DNA of 64,000 nucleotides from Lachnospiraceae bacterium (GTDB lineage Bacteria > Bacillota > Clostridia > Lachnospirales > Lachnospiraceae). This document shows, one piece after another, positions 38,230 through 45,946 of this stretch (its first letter is position 1; each line of letters starts with the position of its first letter). The DNA lies in assembly GCA_022791815.1 (NCBI GenBank), contig JAAVZU010000054.1, forward strand, positions 33,322-97,321, in the 5' to 3' direction. The notes beneath the pieces are model-generated. The model saw nothing but the letters and a program-made list of their open reading frames with translations. It ran no database searches and was not told the DNA's origin. The translations under genes and the position numbers were made by a program.

Positions 38230-38373
38230 ATGTTAAATTTTGAAGAAGAATTAGAAAAATTTCAGCCTAGTTTGGAGATTGAAAAGGCAGAAGATGCAAT
38301 TTGTCAGGGGGATTCTGTAGATATTTTGGATTTGCTGCATGAGTTAATGCAGGAAAAAGGCAGTAACAAATGA
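38230..38373 (+). CDS. Small hypothetical protein before the TPR gene
   Basis: 47 residues starting MLNFEEELEKFQPSLEIEKA, with AGGTGAAG at a good distance. Acidic (EEELEKF, EKAEDAI), predicted two-helix, one Cys, no membrane segment. The next gene starts 55 bp downstream on the same strand, so the two are probably cotranscribed. I do not recognise a domain, but small acidic proteins of this pattern accompany this TPR gene in related Lachnospiraceae as far as I recall. Confidence 0.6.
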   Translation: MLNFEEELEKFQPSLEIEKAEDAICQGDSVDILDLLHELMQEKGSNK

Positions 38374-38428
38374 TAATTGAGATTAAGGATTAAAACTAAG
38401 TAATATTATATGGCGAAGAGGAAAGATT

Positions 38429-39817
38429 ATGAATTGTCCAAAGTGTGGAACATATTTATTGTTTAAGAACAAACGTTGTGATAAATGTAATGAAGATTTG
38501 GTAATTTACAAGAGAGTATTGAGCTTGTCAAATAAATATTATAATGATGGTTTGATGAAAGCACACGTAAGAGATCTATCTGGTGCAGCGGTTTCTCTTA
38601 GAAAAAGTCTGCAATTAGATAAGAAAAATACAAATGCCCGGAATCTATTGGGGTTGGTATATTATGAGATGGGAGAAACTATTCAGGCATTAAGTGAATG
38701 GGTGCTTAGTAAAAATTATCAAGAGAAAAGTAATGATGCAGATTATTATATAGATTTAATTCAGAATAACCCATCTAAACTGCATAATACAAATCAAACG
38801 ATTAAGAAATATAATTATGCTTTATCCCAAGCAAAAAGCAGAAATTATGATTTAGCAATTATACAGTTAAAAAAAGTGATTTCTGGTCAGCCTCATTATG
38901 TAGCAGCCCATCAATTACTGGCTCTATTATATATGAATCAGGGGGAGAATGAAAAAGCTGCCAAGTGTCTGCGAAAGGCACAAAAAATAGATATTAACAA
39001 TACTGTAACTCTAAAGTATTTATCAGAACTTGGAGTGAATCCAAGTGCGGTACGTTTAGAAAAAGAGACTATGCGAAAGAACCTTACAAAAGATAATGTG
39101 GAAGAGCCACAGTTTTTTTCTCCAGATCCTGTTATACGGGATGGAAAGATTAGCAAATGGTCGTTGATATATCTGGCAATTGGTTTAATAGTGGGTATAT
39201 TAACTGTTAGTTTTTTGGTTGTACCTAATATGAGAAAATCAATTAGTGCAGAGTATAATGCACAGGCAATTGCTTTAGGAGAAGAGCAGACAAGGATGGC
39301 AGCGGAGATTTTAACTTTAGAAGATGATAAGGTTGAATTAGATTCAACTATAAAAAATTTAAAGGCACAAGTGAAAAAAGTAAAAGAAGAAGCTGTAGAT
39401 GAAAAAATATATGAAAAATTATTTGAGGGGATTCGTAAGTATGTAGATCGGGATGCAGATGGTGCAGCAGAGACATTAATTGAAGTAGATATAAGTAAAT
39501 TAGAAAGCAAATCTGCAAAGAATTTATATACATTGATAAAGGAAAAGACATTCCCTAATATGTCTAAAAAGAAATATTCTGAAGGTATTGGATATTATAA
39601 CCGGGGCGTTTATGAGGATGCAGTAAAGACATTGAAGCTTGCATTAAAATACGATAAAGATAATGTAAATGCTATGTATTATCTTGGAAGAAGTTATCAA
39701 AGATTGAACGATACTAAGAATGCAAAGAAATACTATACAAAAATTATTAATGATTATCCGAACGGAGCAAGGGTAAGTGAAGCTACCAGAAGATTAGAGG
39801 AACTAAAAGAAGAATAA
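38429..39817 (+). CDS. Zinc-ribbon, TPR and membrane-helix protein
   Basis: 462 residues. An N-terminal zinc ribbon (MNCPKCGTYLLFKNKRCDKC: CxxC and CxxC) is followed by TPR units (~35-205, e.g. ARNLLGLVYYEMGETIQALS; AAHQLLALLYMNQGENEKAA), one membrane helix (~248-268, LIYLAIGLIVGILTVSFLVV), a coiled coil (~280-325) and C-terminal TPRs (~385-460: GIGYYNRGVYEDAVKTLKLA; AMYYLGRSYQRLNDTKNAKK). The zinc ribbon and first TPRs should be cytoplasmic and the C-terminal TPRs outside. Looks like an assembly scaffold; function unknown. Ended by the terminator at 39832. Confidence 0.85.
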   Translation: MNCPKCGTYLLFKNKRCDKCNEDLVIYKRVLSLSNKYYNDGLMKAHVRDLSGAAVSLRKSLQLDKKNTNARNLLGLVYYEMGETIQALSEWVLSKNYQEKSNDADYYIDLIQNNPSKLHNTNQTIKKYNYALSQAKSRNYDLAIIQLKKVISGQPHYVAAHQLLALLYMNQGENEKAAKCLRKAQKIDINNTVTLKYLSELGVNPSAVRLEKETMRKNLTKDNVEEPQFFSPDPVIRDGKISKWSLIYLAIGLIVGILTVSFLVVPNMRKSISAEYNAQAIALGEEQTRMAAEILTLEDDKVELDSTIKNLKAQVKKVKEEAVDEKIYEKLFEGIRKYVDRDADGAAETLIEVDISKLESKSAKNLYTLIKEKTFPNMSKKKYSEGIGYYNRGVYEDAVKTLKLALKYDKDNVNAMYYLGRSYQRLNDTKNAKKYYTKIINDYPNGARVSEATRRLEELKEE

Positions 39818-39831
39818 CAAAAGAAACAAAG

Positions 39832-39866
39832 GAAAACAATTGCAAATGTGCAGTTGTTTTCTTTTT
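39832..39866 (+). terminator. Terminator after the TPR gene
   Basis: GAAAACAATTG (39832-39842) pairs with CAGTTGTTTTC (39851-39861), then TTTTTG. Confidence 0.88.
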
Positions 39867-40047
39867 GCTATGAACTTAGGTGGTGCAAGCCCTATTTTAG
39901 GGCGTAGCAACTCCTTAGTTGAATAGTATGTCTTTGAGCGTATTTTGCGAAAAGACATTACCCGATAGTAAACACGTAAGATTTCAATCATGGTGGAGCA
40001 GTGAACAGCATGGGTGTTTGCTATAAAACTTGGGTGGTGCAGTGAGC
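39862..40047. repeat. Direct repeats flanking hairpins before the spoIIA operon
   Basis: TTTGCTATGAACTTAGG-TGGTGCA (39864-39887) recurs as TTTGCTATAAAACTTGGG-TGGTGCA (40017-40041). Between them lie GCCCTATTTTAGGGC (39889-39903) and ATGTCTTT...AAAGACAT (39929-39957) hairpins, the latter with a GCGTATTTTGCG centre. No reading frame is credible. It may be a repeat element or leader of the sporulation operon. Confidence 0.5.
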
Positions 40048-40123
40048 TGAGTGAGGATTTACTGTGAAAGTGGCAGTCCAGATTGCAATGTTGTGTCTGT
40101 TAAAAAATGAAGGAGGGTTCAAA

Positions 40124-40471
40124 ATGCAGAAAAATAAGTATGAATTAAAAGGAAATTGTCTTGTAATACATTTAGAAAGGGAGATTGATCATCACTATGC
40201 AGATAGATTAAGGGAAGATACAGATAAAATTATTTCAAAAAACTTTGTAAAAAATATTGTTTTTGATTTTGAGGGTGTTGATTTTATGGATAGTGCAGGA
40301 ATCGGTATGATAATGGGCAGATATAAAAAGATTCTCCATAATGGAGGACAAGTTTTAGTATCAGGAGTACAAAAGAGTGTAGACCGCATTCTGCGTATGT
40401 CAGGACTCTATCAGATTGTAGAGAGATGTGATAATGTAGAAGCTGGTATGAAGCAAATAGAATATAGATAA
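40124..40471 (+). CDS. spoIIAA: Anti-sigma-F factor antagonist
   Basis: 115 residues from MQKNKYELKGN (GGAGGG upstream). STAS-domain partner that, when unphosphorylated, displaces sigma-F from SpoIIAB in the forespore. The phosphorylated serine is S57 in MDSAGIGMIMGRY, preceded by D56 as in Bacillus. First gene of spoIIAA-spoIIAB-sigF. SpoIIE phosphatase is not encoded in the window. Confidence 0.96.
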   Translation: MQKNKYELKGNCLVIHLEREIDHHYADRLREDTDKIISKNFVKNIVFDFEGVDFMDSAGIGMIMGRYKKILHNGGQVLVSGVQKSVDRILRMSGLYQIVERCDNVEAGMKQIEYR

Positions 40472-40487
40472 GGAAGGAAAAAGAAAA

Positions 40488-40907
40488 ATGAAAAATCAAA
40501 TGAGCATGGAATTTGACAGTAAATCAGAAAATGAAAGTTTTGCAAGAATTGTAGCAGCTTCTTTTGCTACCCAGTTAAACCCGAATTTGGAGGAAATTGA
40601 TGATATAAAAACTGTAGTTTCTGAGGCAGTAACAAATAGCATAATTCATGGATATCAAATGGGAGAAGGAAAGATTTTTATGGAATGCAGAATAGAAGAA
40701 AATGATTTTTATATAACGATTATGGACAAGGGTGTTGGGATTGGTGATGTAGAGCAGGCAATGGAACCTATGTTTACCACAAGACCAGAGCTAGAGAGGT
40801 CTGGAATGGGCTTTATATTTATGAAAACTCTTATGGATAATATGGAAGTAATATCAGAACCAGGTATAGGGACAACGGTGAAAATGTCAAAACGTATTTA
40901 TGGTTAG
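40488..40907 (+). CDS. spoIIAB: Anti-sigma-F factor / SpoIIAA kinase
   Basis: 139 residues; GHKL-fold kinase that holds sigma-F and phosphorylates SpoIIAA. N-box SEAVTNSIIHGY (N50), G1 box IMDKGVGI (D80), G2 box RSGMGFIFMKTLMD (~105-117) are all intact. ATG after AAGGAAGG, 16 bp after spoIIAA. Confidence 0.96.
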   Translation: MKNQMSMEFDSKSENESFARIVAASFATQLNPNLEEIDDIKTVVSEAVTNSIIHGYQMGEGKIFMECRIEENDFYITIMDKGVGIGDVEQAMEPMFTTRPELERSGMGFIFMKTLMDNMEVISEPGIGTTVKMSKRIYG

Positions 40908-40918
40908 GGGGGAGAGGT

Positions 40919-41689
40919 TTGAGCCAGAATGTGGAGGTATTCCAATACATAAAAGCGGCACAAAGAGGAGAAAAAGAAGCACGGGATACCCTTGTAGAGA
41001 AAAATACTGGTCTGGTATGGAGTATAGTAAGGCGATTTGTAAACCGGGGATATGAACTGGAAGACCTATTTCAAATTGGTTGTATCGGATTAATAAAAGC
41101 GATTGATAGGTTTGATGTGACCTATCAGGTAGAATTTTCTACTTATGCCGTACCAATGATAGCAGGAGAAATTAAACGCCATATTAGGGATAACGGCATG
41201 GTTAGGGTAAGCAGGACATTGAAAGAACATGGTTGGAAGATTGGAAAGGCAAAAGAAGAATTGTGCATGGAGCTGGGAAGAATTCCTAATATTAAGGAAA
41301 TAGAAGAAAGGACAGGGTATACCAGAGAGGAAATAGTTCTTGCTATGGAAGCTAATGCAGAGGTAGAATCTATTGACAAAACCATGTATGGAGTAGATGG
41401 AAAAGAGGTAAGTATATCGGAACAGGTAACTGGGACACCAGGTATGGTTGGAAATTTAGAGAAGCAGGGAAACAAGGATATAGAAAAAGAAAAAATATTA
41501 GATAAAATGTTGGTGGAAACTTTATTGGGAGAGTTAAACAGCAGAGATGCCCAATTAATTTCACTTCGCTATTTTGGAGAAAAAACACAATCTGAAATTG
41601 CAAAAACATTAGGGATTAGTCAAGTGCAGGTAAGCCGTTTAGAGAAAAAAATATTACAAAAAATGAGAGAAAAATTATTGGAAAATTAG
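40919..41689 (+). CDS. sigF: RNA polymerase sporulation sigma factor F
   Basis: 256 residues, TTG start (40919) behind GGGGGGAGAGG. Sigma-70 region 2 (ENTGLVWSIVRRFVNRGYEL, DLFQIGCIGLIKAIDRFD), region 3 and region 4 helix-turn-helix (KTQSEIAKTLGISQVQVSRL) are present. The first forespore-specific sigma factor; it would direct genes such as spoVA partners and spoIIR. The operon continues 82 bp later with a small membrane protein and spoVAA. Confidence 0.96.
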   Translation: MSQNVEVFQYIKAAQRGEKEARDTLVEKNTGLVWSIVRRFVNRGYELEDLFQIGCIGLIKAIDRFDVTYQVEFSTYAVPMIAGEIKRHIRDNGMVRVSRTLKEHGWKIGKAKEELCMELGRIPNIKEIEERTGYTREEIVLAMEANAEVESIDKTMYGVDGKEVSISEQVTGTPGMVGNLEKQGNKDIEKEKILDKMLVETLLGELNSRDAQLISLRYFGEKTQSEIAKTLGISQVQVSRLEKKILQKMREKLLEN

Positions 41690-41770
41690 TTTTTTGCAAT
41701 AATTTTTTGAATATTTTTTATAAAAAAGAACAAAATAGAGAGAAAGACAAAAAAGAAATGAGGGAAAAAA

Positions 41771-41920
41771 ATGAAAGCAAAGATCTGTTTCGTAACAGTA
41801 TTAACAATATGTATTGTAGCTGCACTTGTGTTGTTATTTGAACAATATGGAACGAAGACAGCAGATGTTTTTGATGGAGTACTTGTTTGGAAAGAAAATA
41901 TCGAGAAGGTATTTATATAG
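41771..41920 (+). CDS. Small single-pass membrane protein between sigF and spoVAA
   Basis: 49 residues from MKAKICFVTVLTICIVAALV (GAGGGAA 8 bases upstream), with one N-terminal membrane helix (~5-22) and a short C-terminal tail (TADVFDGVLVWKENIEKVF). It ends 17 bp before spoVAA, inside the sporulation operon, and is therefore likely expressed with it. I do not know a named homologue. Confidence 0.65.
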   Translation: MKAKICFVTVLTICIVAALVLLFEQYGTKTADVFDGVLVWKENIEKVFI

Positions 41921-41937
41921 ATACAAGGGAGGAGAAG

Positions 41938-42567
41938 ATGCAAGAAAGGGAATTATATATAAAAATAGAACAAAATAACGAAGTTTTAAACAAAAAAGTA
42001 TATTTAAGTGATATTGCAAAATTGTACAGTACAGATAGCAAAATGGTTCATGACTTAAATAAAACAGAATTTATGACGATTCAAGCAAAAGAAAATACAA
42101 AGTATATTGTTTCTATTATGAAAGTCATAGAATTAATTTCAAAAAAATATCCAGGGTGTACAATCAATAATTTAGGAGAACAAGATTTTATTATATCTTA
42201 TATAGTACCAGAAAAAAAAGGGAAAAAATGGGAGTACGTAAAAGCCGTTTTTGTAGCAGCAATTATATTATTGGGGTCTGCCTTTTCCATTATGACTTTT
42301 AATGCTGATGTTAGTGTTGCAGATATTTTTGATAAAACATATAAAATAGTTTTAGGAAAAGAGGCATCCAGCAACGGAGTTGTGGAAATTGCATATTGTA
42401 TTGGATTACCAATTGGCATTACTGTGTTTTTTAATCATTTTTCAAGAAAGGCAACTTGTAACGATCCTACACCATTACAGGTAGAAATGAGGACATACGA
42501 GGAGGATTCTAATAAGGCTTTGATACAAAATGCTTCCAGAGAGGGGAAGACAATAGATGCTCATTAA
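41938..42567 (+). CDS. spoVAA: Stage V sporulation protein AA
   Basis: 209 residues from MQERELYIKIEQNNEV (GGAGGAG upstream). The N-terminal ~90 residues are the soluble SpoVAA domain (YLSDIAKLYSTDSKMVHDLN); two membrane helices follow (~101-121 AVFVAAIILLGSAFSIMTF and ~146-166 VVEIAYCIGLPIGITVFF). It is part of the SpoVA inner-membrane channel for dipicolinic acid. Overlaps spoVAB by 11 bp. Confidence 0.9.
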   Translation: MQERELYIKIEQNNEVLNKKVYLSDIAKLYSTDSKMVHDLNKTEFMTIQAKENTKYIVSIMKVIELISKKYPGCTINNLGEQDFIISYIVPEKKGKKWEYVKAVFVAAIILLGSAFSIMTFNADVSVADIFDKTYKIVLGKEASSNGVVEIAYCIGLPIGITVFFNHFSRKATCNDPTPLQVEMRTYEEDSNKALIQNASREGKTIDAH

Positions 42568-42979
42568 GTATTTAATATTAATTTTAATTGGGCTTGCAGG
42601 TGGATTATCTATTGCAGGGGGGACTTTTGCTTTTATTGTTATGATTGGTGTGTTACCAAGATTAGCAGGAAAAACACATACAGCATGGGCTTCCTGGCAA
42701 TATGAAAATATGGTGATTGCTGGAGGATTAATCGGGAATATTTTGTATTTATTTCCAATGAAAGTACCTGTAGGTTATGTGGGACTTGGTTTGTTTGGTG
42801 TATTTACAGGAATATATGTGGGATGTTTTGCTATGGCATTGGCAGAGGTGTTGAATATTATACCAATTTTCTCCAGAAGAATTAAACTAAAAGCTGGACT
42901 TGCGATTATAATTACAGCAATTGCAATTGGAAAAGCCTTAGGGTCATTTTATCAAATGGTACTACCTGTTATAAAATAG
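42557..42979 (+). CDS. spoVAB: Stage V sporulation protein AB
   Basis: 140 residues, almost entirely membrane helices (LILILIGLAGGLSIAGGTFA; MVIAGGLIGNILYLFPM; GLFGVFTGIYVGCFAMALAE; AGLAIIITAIAIGKALGSF). Conserved SpoVAB features include FIVMIGVLPRLAGKTHTA. It overlaps spoVAA, which implies translational coupling. SpoVA component found in Bacillus and many Clostridia. Confidence 0.92.
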   Translation: MLIKYLILILIGLAGGLSIAGGTFAFIVMIGVLPRLAGKTHTAWASWQYENMVIAGGLIGNILYLFPMKVPVGYVGLGLFGVFTGIYVGCFAMALAEVLNIIPIFSRRIKLKAGLAIIITAIAIGKALGSFYQMVLPVIK

Positions 42980-42994
42980 AAAGGGTGAATGATT

Positions 42995-43495
42995 ATGGCA
43001 AAAGAGCAGATAGAGATAAAGGAAGTATTGCAAGAAAAGAATTCTAATGAAAGAGATAAAAAATATAATCAATATGTAAAGCAGGTTACACCAACACATA
43101 ATTGTTTGGAAAATATCGGAAAGGCTTTTTTAATCGGCGGGATTATCTGTGTAATTGGGCAGATATTTACTAATTTGTACGGCTTGATGGGTGCAAATGA
43201 GAAGGATGCAGGTTTATATACAACCATTACATTGATTACCATTAGTGTTATTCTGACAGGATTAAATATTTACCCAAGACTAACAAAATTTGCAGGTGCA
43301 GGGACGGTAGTACCTATCACTGGATTTGCCAATTCTGTTGCATCATCTGCCATAGATTTTAAAGCAGAAGGGCAGGTTTTTGGTATTGGATGTAAGATTT
43401 TTACCATTGCAGGACCAGTTATTTTATATGGAATTTTTGCAAGTTGGATTCTTGGCGTGATTTATTGGATATTAAAGATAACTGGAATAATGTAG
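42995..43495 (+). CDS. spoVAC: Stage V sporulation protein AC
   Basis: 166 residues from MAKEQIEIKEVL (AAGGGTG 8 bases upstream; the ATG two codons earlier is too close to it). Mechanosensitive-channel-like SpoVA subunit with 4-5 membrane helices; CLENIGKAFLIGGIICVIGQ, TKFAGAGTVVPITGFANSV and SAIDFKAEGQVFGIGCKIF are the conserved blocks. Normally followed by spoVAD and spoVAE, but a terminator lies 34 bp downstream and the next gene is unrelated. Confidence 0.94.
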   Translation: MAKEQIEIKEVLQEKNSNERDKKYNQYVKQVTPTHNCLENIGKAFLIGGIICVIGQIFTNLYGLMGANEKDAGLYTTITLITISVILTGLNIYPRLTKFAGAGTVVPITGFANSVASSAIDFKAEGQVFGIGCKIFTIAGPVILYGIFASWILGVIYWILKITGIM

Positions 43496-43528
43496 AGAAA
43501 GCCCTTAAAGAGATGTAATCAGTACAAG

Positions 43529-43568
43529 AAGGAGTTGCTTATGAAAAAGCAATTCCTTTTTGTTTTTT
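43529..43568 (+). terminator. Terminator ending the sigF-spoVA operon
   Basis: AAGGAGTTGCTT (43529-43540) and AAGCAATTCCTT (43547-43558) around ATGAAA, with a T-run TTTTGTTTTTTT. It closes the operon right after spoVAC. Confidence 0.92.
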
Positions 43569-43697
43569 TAGATATATTATATATTAAAAAGTAATAGTGA
43601 AAAAATTTTTAGATGTAATAAAAGGTGTGTTTTTTGTGAAATATTAAGATAAATAAAAAGATGTAAAATATAAAACTTTTTCAGATTATGCCATATA

Positions 43698-43726
43698 TAG
43701 ACAAATTATAGGAATTGGAATATAAT
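43698..43726 (+). promoter_or_regulatory. Candidate promoter of nfo
   Basis: TAGACA (43698-43703), 17-bp spacer, TATAAT (43721-43726), 35 bp before the nfo start codon. Confidence 0.65.
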
Positions 43727-43760
43727 AAAAATAATTGTTAAAGGAAATGGGAGGGTTGCT

Positions 43761-44597
43761 ATGTTTTATATAGGAAATCATGTATCTTCATCCAAAGGCT
43801 TTTTGGCGATGGGAAAGTTAGAAACAAAACTGGGTGGAAATGTGTTTGCTTTTTTTACAAGAAATCCTAGAGGAGGGAACGCAAAAGAAATAGAAAGTGA
43901 AGATGTTTTTGCACTTCTTCAATGGATGGAAGAATATCAATTTGGGAAAATTGTGGCACATGCTCCTTATACCATGAATTTATGTTCTGTAAGGGAAAAG
44001 GTAAGAGAGTTTTCTATAGAAATGTTAAAGGAAGATTTAAAAAGAATGGAATATTTACCAGGAAATTATTATAATTTTCATCCCGGATCCCATGTGGGAC
44101 AAGGCGTAGAAAAAGGTATTCACTTAATTGCAGATGCCCTGAACCAGGCTCTAACACCAGAACAAAATACTATAGTCTTATTAGAAACCATGGCAGGAAA
44201 AGGAACAGAGATAGGAGGAAGTTTTGAAGAATTAAAAGCCATTATGGATTTAGTTGAGAGAAAGGATAAACTGGGTGTATGTTTGGATACTTGCCATGTC
44301 TGGGATGGAGGTTATGATATTGTCAACGATTTAGATGGGGTATTGCAAGAATTTGACCGAATAATCGGATTGAAACATTTATATGCAATTCATTTTAATG
44401 ATAGTATGAATGAAAGAGGCAGCCACAAAGACAGACATGAGAAATTGGGAATGGGGAAGATTGGAATAGAGGCATTGAGAAAAATTGCTCTTCATCCCAA
44501 ACTTGCTGGCAAACCTTTTATTTTAGAGACACCAAATGAAGATGATGGTTATGCGAAAGAGATAGCATGGGTAAAAAGTTTGCAGGATGAATCATAG
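43761..44597 (+). CDS. nfo: Endonuclease IV (AP endonuclease)
   Basis: 278 residues. Zinc-dependent base-excision-repair enzyme that cuts 5' of abasic sites. The three-metal motifs are clear: [46 protein letters not shown] and [21 protein letters not shown]-terminus [14 protein letters not shown] is typical. ATG after GGGAGG. Shares its last bases with an upstream frame of the next gene, so the two may be cotranscribed. Confidence 0.95.
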   Translation: MFYIGNHVSSSKGFLAMGKLETKLGGNVFAFFTRNPRGGNAKEIESEDVFALLQWMEEYQFGKIVAHAPYTMNLCSVREKVREFSIEMLKEDLKRMEYLPGNYYNFHPGSHVGQGVEKGIHLIADALNQALTPEQNTIVLLETMAGKGTEIGGSFEELKAIMDLVERKDKLGVCLDTCHVWDGGYDIVNDLDGVLQEFDRIIGLKHLYAIHFNDSMNERGSHKDRHEKLGMGKIGIEALRKIALHPKLAGKPFILETPNEDDGYAKEIAWVKSLQDES

Positions 44598-44626
44598 TGT
44601 TTTATCTGTATACAAGGAGGAAATTT

Positions 44627-45796
44627 ATGGAGTACATTATGCCAGATTATTATAAAGATTTTTCTTGTGCAGGGGAAGAGTGTCCAGAAACCTGCTGTGC
44701 TGGTTGGCAGATTGTAATAGATGAAAAATCTAAGAAAAGATATAAAAAGGAAAAGGGGATTTTTGGAAACCGGCTGAGAAATGAAATTGATTGGAAGAAA
44801 GGCGTTTTTAAACAGTATGAAGGCCGTTGTGCTTTTCTAAATGATCAAAATTTATGTGATATTTATGAAGAGATTGGGAAGGATAAACTCTGCCGTACTT
44901 GCAGTTTATACCCAAGACATATAGAAGAATTTGAATCTTTGCGGGAAGTTTCTTTATCTCTATCTTGTCCTATTGTGGCAAAACTTATTTTAGAAAAAAA
45001 AGAACCAGTAAAATTCTTCTCAAAAAAGCTAAAAGGAGAAATGGAGGAATATGAAGACTTTGATTATCTACTTTTTACAAAGCTTACCGATACCAGAGAG
45101 GTTATGTTTAGTATTGTTCAAAACCGTAAGATTCCAATGAAATGGCGAAATGCAATGCTGCTTGGATTCGGTCATGATGTACAAAGAAGAATACGAAATA
45201 AGAAAATATTTTCTATAGATTCACTTGTGGAAAAATATAAAAGCAAAAGAGCTATAGATTTTATTGAAAAAAAAGAGAGAGAATATCAAGGAAATATAAT
45301 GAAAAGATTGGAGTTTGCACAAAATATCTTTGCATTATTAGGTCAGTTAGAGATACGAAAAAAAGAATGGGGGATATGGATTCAAAAAGCTGAAAGAAAA
45401 CTTAGAGAGATAAATGTTGAAGATTATAGAAAAGGTGTCCTTGAATTTAGAAGGATACATTGGAAGCTGGAAGAGGAACAGTTAAATTGGGAACGGATAG
45501 AAGAACAGATTATAGTATATTTTCTTTTTACTTATTATTGTGGATCGGTATATGATAAGAAGCCTTATTCTAAAGTAAAAATGTCATTTTTTAGTTTATT
45601 TGCTATAGAAGAGATGCTATTTTTGGAATGGTTGTTCTGTCATAAGAAGATGGAGCTTTCGGACTGGATAGGTTATGCATATCAATATTCCAGAGAGTTG
45701 GAACATTCTGATTTAAATCTCAATAAGATAGATAAAGTATTATCTGGTAAAGAAGAATACCAGTTAAAAAATTTTTTGTATTACATATTTAACTGA
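44627..45796 (+). CDS. FliB-like flagellin lysine N-methylase family protein
   Basis: 389 residues from MEYIMPDYYKDFSC, with a perfect AGGAGG 7 bases upstream. The N-terminal third carries an ordered cysteine set: C14, C19, C23/C24 (CAGEECPETCC), C68, C77, C89 and C92 (CRTCSLYPRHIEEF), plus SLSCPIVA, the FliB/YkgJ-like pattern that is thought to bind metal or Fe-S. The C-terminal two thirds are helical and variable. FliB methylates flagellin lysines in Salmonella, but no flagellar gene is present here and clostridial members are common in non-flagellated species; the substrate is open. Confidence 0.8.
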   Translation: MEYIMPDYYKDFSCAGEECPETCCAGWQIVIDEKSKKRYKKEKGIFGNRLRNEIDWKKGVFKQYEGRCAFLNDQNLCDIYEEIGKDKLCRTCSLYPRHIEEFESLREVSLSLSCPIVAKLILEKKEPVKFFSKKLKGEMEEYEDFDYLLFTKLTDTREVMFSIVQNRKIPMKWRNAMLLGFGHDVQRRIRNKKIFSIDSLVEKYKSKRAIDFIEKKEREYQGNIMKRLEFAQNIFALLGQLEIRKKEWGIWIQKAERKLREINVEDYRKGVLEFRRIHWKLEEEQLNWERIEEQIIVYFLFTYYCGSVYDKKPYSKVKMSFFSLFAIEEMLFLEWLFCHKKMELSDWIGYAYQYSRELEHSDLNLNKIDKVLSGKEEYQLKNFLYYIFN

Positions 45797-45946
45797 GATT
45801 ATTTATAGTCTTGTCATATTTAATGGGTAAATTGATATCAATTGCAGGTATATGATATGGCAGGTAGACATGGAAGTATTTGATTGCAGGCTGCAAATAG
45901 AACATGAATAACTAGGACTTAGTTTTTAACAACAAAGGAGAATATT

